Positions 12,951 through 24,100 of a DNA stretch of 28,112 nucleotides are shown here, in pieces (the first letter of the stretch is position 1; the number at the start of each line of letters is the position of its first letter). The position numbers were made by a program, and so were the translations under genes. The notes under the pieces are model-generated. The model saw only the letters and a list, made by a program, of their open reading frames with translations. It did no database searches and was not told the origin of the DNA. The stretch covers positions 1-28,112 of IMG/VR virus record IMGVR_UViG_3300009130_000106; one strand, written 5' to 3'. The stretch is from a virus.

Positions 12951-15900
12951 TTATTCATTAAAATATCCATTAGAAGTAGTGTAAGCAGCATCACTATTTT
13001 TAACAATAGTATTTGTATAGATATTTCTATAAAGTTCTGTAAGATCTTCAGTACCTTGAGTGTAAGATGCATCATCATCTGTATAAGCATATGCAGTAAA
13101 TTGATGTGAATGTGCTTCGTTTCTATAAATTGGTATAAAATCATATCCGTCTATGTCAAAAGTACTATTCCAACCAATATATGTAATATTATCAGAACCT
13201 ACATAATTATCAGTAGGCGGTATATGTGCTGTTGTTACTCTACTATAGTATGAAGTAGATAAATTACTTAAATCGTCAAGACTTCTGGATGACCACTGAT
13301 TTATCATTGCACCTGAACTATACCACGATAAATCTATTCCGCCTCTAGAACCATCTGCACCTTCAGTATTTTTATAGCCAGAAACTGGTACTCCTTGGAC
13401 AAAATCAAAATCTGGTATCAGAGTATCATTCATATTTGGATTAGTCATTCCTCTTAGATTAATAGCAAAATAAGTACCTCTAAACACTGGTTCAGCTATA
13501 CGCTGCGACCTAGCATTCATAGCATCTACTACTTCTTCTGGCCAGTACGTACTAGATCTTCTAGTACTATGATCCCAACTCAAATAATATTCATTAGGTC
13601 CGTCAATAGCTCTACTATTACCACCCCATCCAGGGAATCCAGACATATCATTATTACCAGTATCTGGTATTGTTCCACTATCAGGCATCATAACATTATA
13701 ACTACTACCACTTCCACTTTTTATAGTAATTTTATTACCTAGCCAGTGTTGATGATTAGGTAATGAATCTCTTCTTATATATGGGAAACCACCCGCAGTA
13801 AACGCTGAATTGAATACCCAACGATCATTAGGCTTAAAGTAGCCAGTACCTAATGCATCAAGCCTGTCAACAGTAGGTAATTTACGCCCTTGTGCATCTA
13901 ATGATTTTCTTGGATCTACTTGTGTATATCTTAAGTAGTTAGAAGACGGAAACTGCTGTTTAGGGAATCTACCGAAATAATTAGGTAGAATTACTCTAAA
14001 TCTAGATTCTGCTATAGAAGGTGCTAATAAAGATAGACCAGTAGATTGAGCAGATATTTCGCGAGATAAATTATTAATTCTATTAAAAAGTATATTGCGA
14101 TATTGACTATAAGTATTACCAATTTCCCATATATTACCTGCTCCAACTACCCATTTGTATCTAGTAGCAGGATTTGGACTTTCTGGTCCAAACCACTCAT
14201 ACTTATCAAAATGTTCATTTATTGATAGACCTGGTATCTGTTTATCAGAACCGAATGAGAAAACTCCTCCACCAGATCTACTAAAGAACCCACGAGCATA
14301 TATATCTCTTGTATCAGCAAGTACAGCACCACTACAAATATAATACCCAGCCCATTTATCAAATCCTTTACCAGGGAATGCACCAGACCACATATGCCAG
14401 TAACCAGTACTACCACTTCTAAATGCAGAAGAAGAAGTGTTTCTTCTTCTTCTGAATGTTATTTCGTCATATTCTGCTGCTGGTAAAGTTGGATCACCTA
14501 CTCTAATATTAGAATATGATACAAAGTTAAAACTTTCCATAGCATATTCACTTACCATAACAATAGCACCAGTAGGTACACCTACTTTAGTAGGATCTTC
14601 CCATTTAACAGCACCATACCCACCATTAACTGCAACATAGCCTTCTTTTTCGTTAGCAAGGCCATATTCTCTAATACGAACAGTACCATATAAATCAAGA
14701 GAACCAGTAGGTAATATTTTATGACCAAAATCAAGATAACTTTTTAAATTCTCTCTAGAATCTGGATCATTAGGATCAGGATTACCTTCAGCATCAACTT
14801 GTTGATTAAAGAAACCTGGGAATATACCTAATCTAGCCATTGACTTATCTCTTACTGGCTCAGTTTCACTAGCTTGACCATTTGAAATAGGGTCTAGTAT
14901 ATTATAACCTAAATAGTCAAGATCTTCAGATCTTGACGGTATAAGACTATTAGCTGAACCAGTTGCACCTAGTCCAGTAAATACGTTAGGTATTCTAAAG
15001 TTTGTAGAACTATATCCTACAATTGGAGTATCATAACCTTGACCTAAGTAGAATAAATTATCTATAGATTCTAAATTACTAGAAGATACATTTAAACGAG
15101 TTTGACCAAATTTTAATCTTAAATCAGATACGTTATTATAAATCTGAGTACTGTCCTGTATATTTGATCCTTGTCTTCCGTTATATCTACTAGTAGATAT
15201 TAACGAATCAATTCCGTTATCATTAAGAATAGCAATTTCATTAGCTACAGCATTACTAGTAGGAAAGGAATTACGACTAAACACAGTAGTATTTAAAGTA
15301 TCATAAGCTTTACCAATTTCAGGATGCTCATAATTAGATTGTATAGTAGCTCTTCCAGTATTAATGATAACTTCTTTATAAGAAGTACCTTGATTAGGAT
15401 CTTGAGTTGTATTATGATCTAATACAATATTATCACCAGATGCTAAGTTGAAATAAGTATCAACTGCAAGTCTGTTAGACCATTCATTAATATCATAATC
15501 TACTTGAATTGAATTTCTAGAATATCCTGAGCTTAATCTAAATAAATTAGTACCTCTAGATTCTAATTCAATATGACCTGGAGATTTTATATTAAAATCG
15601 AAATTTCTATTCTTAGTTCTTAATTGAGTAAATGAACTATAATCACCAAACTCTGGTACATCTTTATACCAATCAGCATAATCTGAATGAGTTAAGTTAA
15701 GACCAATAGCTAAACCATTATCAAATGTTAAGTCTGGATCAAATCCAACCACATGTTGAGGATCTTTATAGTCATTTTGTGCAACTATAAGCATCGGAAC
15801 ATCTGCTTGTTCCTTTGGCCAGTTATCAAAGAATGGTTTTAGATCTCCATTTGTGTTAAACATAGAAGCATATCTACCTAAAACCATAGAGTTATTACCA

Positions 15901-16436
15901 TGACCAACAACAATGTAATCTAAACCAGAGTTAAGATATGGTGCACCTAATGCATCATCATCAGAGTCATTATTATCATCTATTCCTACTAAGAAACTTG
16001 ATAATTTAAGTTTACTATTAACTGTCTCGTTTGGTATAATATACCCACCAACAGCAGTAGCTTCTGAATGAATTACAGCAATAGAACCATCGCCTGCATT
16101 TCCCTGTGGTCCTTGAGGACCAGTAAGATTCAATCCAGTATCAATCCACCCATTATCATAGTATTGAACTCCTCCGTCATCTTCAAGTCTAAAGTCATTC
16201 TCTCTAAGAACTCCATCAGTAGGTACATTAATTTCTCCTCCACTGCCGTTATCTGCGAACCATTGACTACCTCTAATACCCTGGATACCAGCTGGACCCT
16301 CTGGCCCGTCTGGTCCGGCAGGTCCTTCTGGACCACCGCCACCGGCTATTATCTGGTCCCAGTTAAAATTTGACTTCTCAACTAGTTCCGAAATAGTATC
16401 GCTATCATAAAGCTCTTTAATTATTATAGCTGCCAT
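12951..16436 (-). CDS. Tail fibre with collagen-like repeats and tail-collar-like tip
   Basis: 1161 residues. Near the N terminus, residues 35-56 form eight uninterrupted G-x-x triplets (GPEGPAGPDGPEGPAG, then IQGIRG), with a second short set GPQGPQGNAG at about 106-115; these would form a trimeric collagen stem. The long middle is beta-rich. The C-terminal third looks like a phage tail-collar/gp12-type tip: GAVKWEDPTKVGVPTGAIV, later LPNHQH at 892-897 and AHSHQ at 1108-1112. Paired HxH motifs bind iron along the axis of the T4 short tail fibre tip. It probably binds the host surface. It lies directly after the 1549-residue gene (17-base gap) and starts the run fibre, membrane protein, 778-residue protein. 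Confidence 0.8.
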   Translation of the reverse strand: MAAIIIKELYDSDTISELVEKSNFNWDQIIAGGGGPEGPAGPDGPEGPAGIQGIRGSQWFADNGSGGEINVPTDGVLRENDFRLEDDGGVQYYDNGWIDTGLNLTGPQGPQGNAGDGSIAVIHSEATAVGGYIIPNETVNSKLKLSSFLVGIDDNNDSDDDALGAPYLNSGLDYIVVGHGNNSMVLGRYASMFNTNGDLKPFFDNWPKEQADVPMLIVAQNDYKDPQHVVGFDPDLTFDNGLAIGLNLTHSDYADWYKDVPEFGDYSSFTQLRTKNRNFDFNIKSPGHIELESRGTNLFRLSSGYSRNSIQVDYDINEWSNRLAVDTYFNLASGDNIVLDHNTTQDPNQGTSYKEVIINTGRATIQSNYEHPEIGKAYDTLNTTVFSRNSFPTSNAVANEIAILNDNGIDSLISTSRYNGRQGSNIQDSTQIYNNVSDLRLKFGQTRLNVSSSNLESIDNLFYLGQGYDTPIVGYSSTNFRIPNVFTGLGATGSANSLIPSRSEDLDYLGYNILDPISNGQASETEPVRDKSMARLGIFPGFFNQQVDAEGNPDPNDPDSRENLKSYLDFGHKILPTGSLDLYGTVRIREYGLANEKEGYVAVNGGYGAVKWEDPTKVGVPTGAIVMVSEYAMESFNFVSYSNIRVGDPTLPAAEYDEITFRRRRNTSSSAFRSGSTGYWHMWSGAFPGKGFDKWAGYYICSGAVLADTRDIYARGFFSRSGGGVFSFGSDKQIPGLSINEHFDKYEWFGPESPNPATRYKWVVGAGNIWEIGNTYSQYRNILFNRINNLSREISAQSTGLSLLAPSIAESRFRVILPNYFGRFPKQQFPSSNYLRYTQVDPRKSLDAQGRKLPTVDRLDALGTGYFKPNDRWVFNSAFTAGGFPYIRRDSLPNHQHWLGNKITIKSGSGSSYNVMMPDSGTIPDTGNNDMSGFPGWGGNSRAIDGPNEYYLSWDHSTRRSSTYWPEEVVDAMNARSQRIAEPVFRGTYFAINLRGMTNPNMNDTLIPDFDFVQGVPVSGYKNTEGADGSRGGIDLSWYSSGAMINQWSSRSLDDLSNLSTSYYSRVTTAHIPPTDNYVGSDNITYIGWNSTFDIDGYDFIPIYRNEAHSHQFTAYAYTDDDASYTQGTEDLTELYRNIYTNTIVKNSDAAYTTSNGYFNE

Positions 16437-16453
16437 TTATTTCATTTTATTTT

Positions 16454-19400
16454 TTATACGCTTTTTAAAGTAACGATGAATGCTAAAGTAACATTCTTAT
16501 CATTTGGTAAAGTATAAGTAAAATCAAGATCATAATCATTTGCTCTGATTTTACTAGTTTCAATACCAGTTATTAGTTCAAATCCATTTTGGATAAGTTC
16601 TTGTTCAGTATATTTATTCTCGATTACTGGTGCATTATCGTTAGGCGAACTATATTTTGCATAAGTTCTGATCTCAAAATCATCATAACGAGGTAAAATA
16701 TTACTTGTGATATATCTAGATCTATCATCATCTGTAGTAGTTAGATCTTTATAATTATACCTAGAATTCACGAATTCATCATATAATGGACCAATTTCAG
16801 GTGTTATAGTATTTATCGCTTTATTCTGTACAAATATTCTACCAGTAATTTTATATACTTTTCTAGTAGCATTATTTCTTCTATATAGTCTATAAATTAC
16901 TTCAGTGCTTGGAGTAACTCCTCTTCTTATCGTTTCAACATCGATGCTATTGAACTTCTCTAATTTCTTATTATCTGGAATGTTCATTAGACTTGAACCT
17001 AAAATACTTGGTACTTCTCTAGGTTCAACATAACCAGGGTAAGAAATATAAGAATCTTTATTAATATATTTTCTATAGTAGTTATGATCCCAGTTACTTC
17101 TAAAGATATACTGGTCTTTCTTATCTATAGCAATTTCATTAATCTTCCACCATTCAGGTTTAACTTGACTCTCTTGAGTTAATTCAATAACTGTAAGAGG
17201 GTTATCAACATTAACCTTTTGTATGTAAAGTTGATTATAAAGAGCAAATCCAGGGAAGTTATAGAAGAACTGTACATTTCTATCTACTAAATATTCTCTT
17301 ATATCTTCATTGAACCTTGATCCATGATCATCATTAAAGAATAAAATATCATCTACTTTAGGAGTAAAATCACCTTTTATTCTAGTAATAGGTGTTAAAT
17401 ATGTCTTATTTAAGTTAGTTAATGTAGAACCGATAGGTTTATAATCATTACTCTTTACAGCATTAGAAACAAATGGTTCTGCTTTCAAGTAAGTTGCTTT
17501 AGCATTAATATCTCCCTTAATAAATTCGATTAAGAATTCATTTTCAGTTCTTACTTCATTACCATTCTCATCTTCGTCTATAGTGATGTAATTAATAGCA
17601 GGATCTCCGTTATTAACTTTATTAACTAAACTACCGAAACTGATATCTTGGATTACTCCATTATAAGCATTATATCCACCACCAAAATAAACTGGCGTTT
17701 CAGCAATTGATTGCTCATAAGTAGGATAGATATTAGAGAAAATAGGGTTAATATCACTAAAGTTATTACCACTACTACTATGTTGGAAACTTCTTGCTCG
17801 TATAACATTCTTAGTTACTGATAAGATTCTATCAATAGCTATAACACCTCTATCTGTTTGGATTTCTATTCTATTGTATGACCCTTCTTCATTAGGAAGA
17901 ACTTGTTGGTCAAGTATAGGAGAACTTAAATTCGCTGAGTTACGGAATGCAGGAATTTCATATGCTCCGTCAATTGGACTTAAAATCCAAGTAGGATTTA
18001 AGTTAGTATCAAAAGGAGCAAATGCACCAGATAAATTAGTATCTGCAATTTCACCATTTTCGTTATACTTATTCTGTATAGTATAAAGAGTACTTCTATC
18101 TAAATAACGTTCTCCATTATCGTCTAAAGTTAAGTAGTAATCATCGAGATTTGCTTCTATATAGAATGTTATATTCTTATGCTTTCTATTCTCAATTATT
18201 TTATATGACAGAGGAGAATTAGTATCAGTGTTTAGTACTGCTGAGAATTTATACCCGTTATATTCATCAGTTGGTGTAGTTACTATACTCTTAATGTTAA
18301 AGTTAAGATTAATATCTGTTTCGATTCTTTTCTTAACTATAATTTTCCCACCTCTAAATACAGTACCTGAATAAGTAGTATCATTTCCATTAGCAAATAT
18401 ACTATATTTTATTCTTCTCGGTACATAAGTACTAGAACTTACTCTTTCTTGGATAAATTTCTCAGTAAATCTATCTTCTGGTAAATAAGTAAGATCAGAT
18501 TCTTGAATGAAATCTTCGAAGTATGAGAATGTATCTACTTTCTCTTCATCAGTTAAATATGGTGGAAACTTACCTAAGTAGTACCACTCATGAGTATAAT
18601 ATTTTACATCATCATTTTGATGATATTCACTAGGAGCAAAAGAAGAAAACCCAAATCCTACTGATGTATTAAGTCTGTATGGATTCTCTCTTACGTCTTT
18701 TGAGTCATTATCATATACCCATTTACTAATGAAAGGTACCATTCTCCCGGGTAAACCAAGTTGTGGTAATTCATTCTCGAATAATCTATCGTATTCATTA
18801 TCTATTTTAGGGAATTCATTAGTTTGCTCATCAATATTTCCTACTAATGTAGCAAAACCACTTTCCATAAATGATGCAATTTCATTTGCTATTCTAATTG
18901 GTAATACACCACCTTTATCTATAGCATATTGTTCTTGTTTCTCGATATAACCATCTCCATCTTTTCCATAGTCACTTCTAAATTGATCTGTATCAAATTG
19001 TTTATATGGGTACATAGAGAATAATGCAACTTCATTAGTCTGTAGACCAAATATGTAACAGAAATTACCTTTAGAAATATAAATTTCTTCGTTGCTTTCA
19101 ATATCAACTGTGATGTAATTAAAAGCATCAGTATATCCTACTACTTTATTATCTACTCTTTCTGGTACATCTAGATATCTATAAACTCCTTTAATTTTAC
19201 TAAACCATTCTAGAGTCTGTAAGAAAGATTCTCCTTGGAAGAAACTATACCATTCAAAAGGTACTTTAATTCTACTTACTCCACTTGTTTTTCCTCCAAT
19301 TAAATTATATTGGATGATGTAATTATCTGGATTAGCATAAGTACCATTTACTATATCACTATATCCACGGAATTCATTTCCAGCAGTTCTGTATGTATTA

Positions 19401-21103
19401 TTATATTCATCTACTGTGATAAATTCATATTTATCTTCAAAGTTAATTCCTATAGATGGAGCAACTTGGTTATTATTATAGATAAGAATCTCATAAGTAT
19501 TAGCATAATCATTCTCTATTCTAGAAGAAATGATTAGACTTTCAGTATGTAAAGTAGCAACAAGAGCAAAAGTATCATCATTATATGCAATGTTATTAAT
19601 ACATTGTGTTAATGCATCAGCAACATTAGCAGGTGTACCAGCACTTGAAAACTTATTTGAATTGAATGTACTATGTGGTAAACTTGGATCTGCTAATAAA
19701 ACTCTATCTAATTGGAAATCAGCTGAATTCTCATTTATGCTTCTAATTCTAATTTCTATATCATTGATAAGACCTCTCATAGTAAGTTCTGTATAACTTC
19801 TACCAGGTGCATTTGATATAAATGATGGAATAACTCCAGTAGGTTGGTCAGTATATCCTTTAAAAACTGCTGTTTGAACTTCTGTATTCTTAAGAATTAT
19901 TTCATTATTACCCCAGTCCGTGTCAGTATGTATATCATAGTAGTTATCATCTACACTATAAACAAATGGGTAGTAATTTTGTTGCTTTACATCAGATGAT
20001 AGTAATGAATAGTCAGATAAAGAATCTATGAATAATTTAACTCCATTCTCATTATAAAGTTTAAAATTACTATTATCGTAAATGTCTATTGTATCTGATT
20101 TAGTAACTAATCTATTTTGAGCAAAGTTCTCAGACTTTTTAGTATAAAAGTCTTTTCCATTAAGAACGAAATTATGTAATATTTCTTTATTACAGTACAT
20201 TCCATAATATCTAGATACTGTATAATCATCATCCGTTTCATCATCGAATAAGAATTCTAGATTCAGAATGTTTGCGCATAATACTCCAGTTCTTGAGAAT
20301 CCATTAGTTATATGATTATCAAATTCAGTGATTGTTTTATCACTCACAAAAAAGTCTTCAAATGTATTTTCATTAGCTGATGCAAAACCACCTTTAGTTA
20401 ATGAAATTCCATTATATGTACTTAATTCATTCTTAGTATATTTAGCAGTTAATGGTGCTTCTGGAAAATTAGGATCATTTACATGATTTCTAATATATTT
20501 CCCAAGTACACTATCTTCTCCCATGTCAAAAACCTTATGAATTTGACTTTTCTTAAGAATAGTGTCAAAAAAGTAGTTAGATGTATTACCTTCTAAGTAA
20601 TCAGTATCATATATCTGCTTTTCTATATCTTCATCGAATGGTGTAGTAATATCTTTAGTATTTACCGATACTGGATCTGGTAATTTAAAGATAACGAATA
20701 GCTCAGGAATGTCATTCTGTTCTACCCATAACGGAGCAAAACATGCAATTTGCTCTGAGTATTCTTTTGATATTTTCTTATAAGTACTTGCAGTATATTG
20801 AGTATAATACTGAGTAGCATACTCGTTACTAATATCGTAATATTCGCTTTTCTTGTCTAATGCATAGACTAACGATGTAGGTGTTTGTCCAGAATCAAAG
20901 AATTCATATACATCAGTAGAATATTTACTTCTTTCATTAGTCTTAACAGCTTTATATCTGTTTAAACTTAATGTTTTATCTGCATCAATGGATTCTAAAT
21001 ATAGATTGTCTGTACTATCGACTACAAGCTTTATGTTACCTGTTAATTTCGGGTTAGTTTTTATAAGAGAAAAACTATTTTTCCCAGTGAAAGATCCTCC
21101 CAT
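16454..21103 (-). CDS. Very large virion structural protein (1549 residues)
   Basis: The longest gene of the window and surely a virion component, but not a named family I can assign. The N terminus GGSFTGKNSFSLIKTNPKLT followed by GNIKLVVDSTDNLYLESIDA looks like a conserved opening domain of large tail proteins in marine phages. The rest is beta-rich with many Tyr, Asn and Asp, very few Cys and no visible enzyme motif, membrane segment or long coiled coil. Its size and position beside a fibre and a tube-like gene suggest a baseplate wedge or fibre-attachment protein. A late-promoter-like box 21 bases upstream follows a terminator, so it probably starts its own transcription unit covering the fibre and downstream genes. 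Confidence 0.6.
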   Translation of the reverse strand: MGGSFTGKNSFSLIKTNPKLTGNIKLVVDSTDNLYLESIDADKTLSLNRYKAVKTNERSKYSTDVYEFFDSGQTPTSLVYALDKKSEYYDISNEYATQYYTQYTASTYKKISKEYSEQIACFAPLWVEQNDIPELFVIFKLPDPVSVNTKDITTPFDEDIEKQIYDTDYLEGNTSNYFFDTILKKSQIHKVFDMGEDSVLGKYIRNHVNDPNFPEAPLTAKYTKNELSTYNGISLTKGGFASANENTFEDFFVSDKTITEFDNHITNGFSRTGVLCANILNLEFLFDDETDDDYTVSRYYGMYCNKEILHNFVLNGKDFYTKKSENFAQNRLVTKSDTIDIYDNSNFKLYNENGVKLFIDSLSDYSLLSSDVKQQNYYPFVYSVDDNYYDIHTDTDWGNNEIILKNTEVQTAVFKGYTDQPTGVIPSFISNAPGRSYTELTMRGLINDIEIRIRSINENSADFQLDRVLLADPSLPHSTFNSNKFSSAGTPANVADALTQCINNIAYNDDTFALVATLHTESLIISSRIENDYANTYEILIYNNNQVAPSIGINFEDKYEFITVDEYNNTYRTAGNEFRGYSDIVNGTYANPDNYIIQYNLIGGKTSGVSRIKVPFEWYSFFQGESFLQTLEWFSKIKGVYRYLDVPERVDNKVVGYTDAFNYITVDIESNEEIYISKGNFCYIFGLQTNEVALFSMYPYKQFDTDQFRSDYGKDGDGYIEKQEQYAIDKGGVLPIRIANEIASFMESGFATLVGNIDEQTNEFPKIDNEYDRLFENELPQLGLPGRMVPFISKWVYDNDSKDVRENPYRLNTSVGFGFSSFAPSEYHQNDDVKYYTHEWYYLGKFPPYLTDEEKVDTFSYFEDFIQESDLTYLPEDRFTEKFIQERVSSSTYVPRRIKYSIFANGNDTTYSGTVFRGGKIIVKKRIETDINLNFNIKSIVTTPTDEYNGYKFSAVLNTDTNSPLSYKIIENRKHKNITFYIEANLDDYYLTLDDNGERYLDRSTLYTIQNKYNENGEIADTNLSGAFAPFDTNLNPTWILSPIDGAYEIPAFRNSANLSSPILDQQVLPNEEGSYNRIEIQTDRGVIAIDRILSVTKNVIRARSFQHSSSGNNFSDINPIFSNIYPTYEQSIAETPVYFGGGYNAYNGVIQDISFGSLVNKVNNGDPAINYITIDEDENGNEVRTENEFLIEFIKGDINAKATYLKAEPFVSNAVKSNDYKPIGSTLTNLNKTYLTPITRIKGDFTPKVDDILFFNDDHGSRFNEDIREYLVDRNVQFFYNFPGFALYNQLYIQKVNVDNPLTVIELTQESQVKPEWWKINEIAIDKKDQYIFRSNWDHNYYRKYINKDSYISYPGYVEPREVPSILGSSLMNIPDNKKLEKFNSIDVETIRRGVTPSTEVIYRLYRRNNATRKVYKITGRIFVQNKAINTITPEIGPLYDEFVNSRYNYKDLTTTDDDRSRYITSNILPRYDDFEIRTYAKYSSPNDNAPVIENKYTEQELIQNGFELITGIETSKIRANDYDLDFTYTLPNDKNVTLAFIVTLKSV

Positions 21104-21123
21104 TTATGTCTATTTCTTTAGTA

Positions 21124-21131
21124 TATTTATT
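21124..21131 (-). promoter_or_regulatory. Candidate late promoter for the 1549-residue gene
   Basis: AATAAATA on the minus strand, 7 of 8 matches to the T4 late consensus, 21 bases before the ATG at 21103 and directly downstream of the terminator at 21141-21167. The terminator-promoter pairing supports a real transcription boundary. Confidence 0.45.
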
Positions 21132-21140
21132 GAGAGTAAA

Positions 21141-21167
21141 AAGTAAAAGGGAGGATAAACCTCCCTT
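21141..21167 (-). terminator. Rho-independent terminator after the 1149-residue gene
   Basis: On the minus strand a perfect 8-bp stem AAGGGAGG/CCTCCCTT with a 5-base loop is followed by TTACTTTTTACT. It starts 6 bases after the stop of the 1149-residue gene. Confidence 0.85.
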
Positions 21168-21172
21168 ATTTA

Positions 21173-24100
21173 TTATTCAGAAATAGTTGGCGTAATTTGA
21201 CTTACAGTTTTTCCTAGCGAATCAGAAGTATTCTGGAATGTCAATGTAGGAATATCAGAAGAACTGATAGAGTTAGATTTATATCTTGAACTAATTTCAA
21301 CATCGAATGAGAATTTATTATTATCATCGTATGAAATATCAAAACCTAGTAATTTAGAATAATATACTTGAGTAGCATTTGTTACACCAGCAATTCTACC
21401 AGTACCATCTCTTCCTGGTCCAAAGTAATCAGTCATTCTAAATTGATATACTAACTGAATAGCAATAGAATTACTGCCGTCATTTGTAAGTTCTCTTCTA
21501 CTAGAACCATCATTTCCATCAACACGAACTGTTCCATACTCAGTAGGAGCCATATACAAGTAACAGCCACAACTTTTAGGACCAATCAAATATTTATCAT
21601 CATTAATGAATGATATTTTATTAGTGTTATCATCACCATCTCTATAAAATGGTGATTGTCTGTAGTAATTAGCAGTGTTTGTTTCTCTATCAAGAGGTGC
21701 ATATTTCGATACAGTAGTTTCAGTACTTAAGAAAGTAGGTATATTATCTATATCTATACCGCTATTAACTACTGGATGTTCAGCATGTACATATATTCCG
21801 TCATTCGGTATATCTGTACCTAGTACACCTTGGATGTTAGTAGATGTTGTAGCTTCACCTCTCCATACAAAGTAGTTACTATCTGCTGTGTAACTTTCAG
21901 TAGGGATATTATCTAGAGTAGTTGGATTAAAGATATTATAAGACCCTGTAGCTGTACCGTTATCACCTGTTGTAGTATCAGTAATATAGATATCTTTTGT
22001 TCTAGTAATATCCTGATATCTAGTATAAATGAATTGTCCTTGTACTTGACTAGACTGATACGGTAATTGCTTAGCAGTACCACCGCCAATAGAGTTAGTA
22101 ATATCTTCCTGTAGTGGATTACTTAATCCAATAGCAGGTGGTGAATAATCTCCTGTAGTAGTTCTTATGTATCTAGAACCAGGGTTAAGTGAATATAATT
22201 CAATAGCAGTTGCTGCTGAATTCTCAATTCTTAAGAAGTAGTTCTTAGATACAATTACTCCCTTAGGTTCATCTAAGTCACTTACTAAATCTTTATAGTT
22301 ACCAGCAAATAAATTTACAGTCTCATTAGCTTGTACGATTTGTTGGTTACCTAAATCATCTTCAACTTTAACAATAAGAACTCCTAATGTTTTATTTACT
22401 TGAGCTTTTAATATATCAATTTCTGCTTGCATTTTAGCAAGTAAATCGTAAACAGAAATAACATTTCTTTCTTCTGTTAATTGACCAGATGCAATATTGA
22501 ATGCTTGGTGAGCATAGAATGTATCATTTTGAGTAAATTGATCTGCTATATGTTCATCAACTCCTTTAGCAACTAAATCTTCTTGAAGCTTAATAGCAAC
22601 TTGCTCATCAGATGCTTCTTTAGCAATTGATAGAACTGATTTAGATACTCCTAAGCTATCAGGGAAATCAACTCTAATAACATCAGAATATTCAGATTCT
22701 ACTGGATTGCTTGGATAACCTGCTTCAGAAATAGATTTGATACGAATCTCTACTGCTTCATTTTCTCTAATTGGAATATCAAGTTGGTTAATATTAACAG
22801 CATCACCATTTTCATTATCTTGTGGTGCCCAGTAATAAGAACCATTAGTAGGATCATATAATCTTTCTCTTAATGGAGTTTTTGTTGGCACCCATTGGCT
22901 ATAAACTCCTTGAGTTTCTGTTCCGTCATTATTAGTTCTTTTGAACTCGTCAAGAGTATTAGCAGAACCTCCTTTAGTCAAGTATCTGTACTCAACAGCA
23001 AATTGGATAATATCTTGGATACTTCCGTCAATAGCAGTTTGTTCTAGTGGAATATTAAAGAATCCTCTAATTCTGTATTTTCCAGCAGCTGCTGTTGTAG
23101 ATTTATCATTTGCTTTAGTAATGATATCATTTACAGTAGTATTATAAAGAGTTTCAGTTGTTGCTCTTTCTTCAATTAATGATACTAACTTATTTTTATC
23201 TGTTTGTCTTTCAACATCAGTCTTATAAGTTTTAGTAGAAATATCATATCTTAAAGATTTAATATTCTCATCAAGTTGTTGGATTTCACTCTTTAATGAA
23301 TTCTTTTCTCTGTTAAGAGCTTCTATATCTTGATTACTTTGTACTTCTGTTAAGTGTTTATTGATCTGTACAACTTGTAATTCTTCTGGATTCTCAGTTG
23401 CGCTAAATTCAACTCTGTTAGGAACAACTGCTTTACTAGAAGGCGGAATATTTTCGTTTGCTATACTTAATAAGTGAGCACCGAAATCAACTACAGATTC
23501 ATTATAATAAGTATCTAAAGTTTTAATTACTCCATTATCACTTATAGTTAATTCACTAGAATAAAAACCTACTCCTGGACTCCAGTTATTAGAAGGCTGA
23601 TTTGATTCTGGATCAATTGGCTTAATGAATTGTACGATGTATTCGTTAAACCCTACTCCGATTTGTACTTCTGGTATAATTGGAGTAGTATTATAGTAAC
23701 TTAAATTATCTGCTCCTATATTAACAGAGTCATACCCCTCAGCAAGGTTTACACTTACTGTAGTAGTTTCAAAGTCAATGTTAGTGATATAATATCTAGT
23801 ATTCTTATCATTCTTATTAACTAACAAAGAATCTCCGATCTTAAGTTGTTGAGTCTCAAGTAAAGTAGAGTTCTTATCATTATAAGTTAATTTGTCTAAT
23901 TGGAATTTAAGATTCTTCTTAGTAGCAGATACCCCGTCAATTTCTACATCTTCAGTTTGCTCAAATACTCTGATTACTGAAAAGTTTCCATAGTATCTTG
24001 GTTCAACTGGTGGAAGGTCAATAACATCCTCATCTAGAGCATATTCTATGCCGTTCCCTATGATGTTATCAATAAAGTCATTATAATCAATGTTAGACTC

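Noticed and set aside
12938-13144. Leftward open frame overlapping the end of the collagen fibre gene
   Set aside because: It is in another frame of the fibre gene and its translation is a low-complexity Ile/Leu/Met string typical of frame shadows in AT-rich DNA.
12951-16436. Diversity-generating retroelement target in the fibre tip
   Set aside because: No reverse transcriptase or template repeat was found in the window and no adenine-biased variable repeat was recognised.
19310-19796. Hydrophobic rightward frames that look like membrane proteins
   Set aside because: They are antisense to the continuous 1549-residue gene; the Ile/Ser-rich sequence is what the complement of Asp/Asn/Tyr-rich coding DNA gives.
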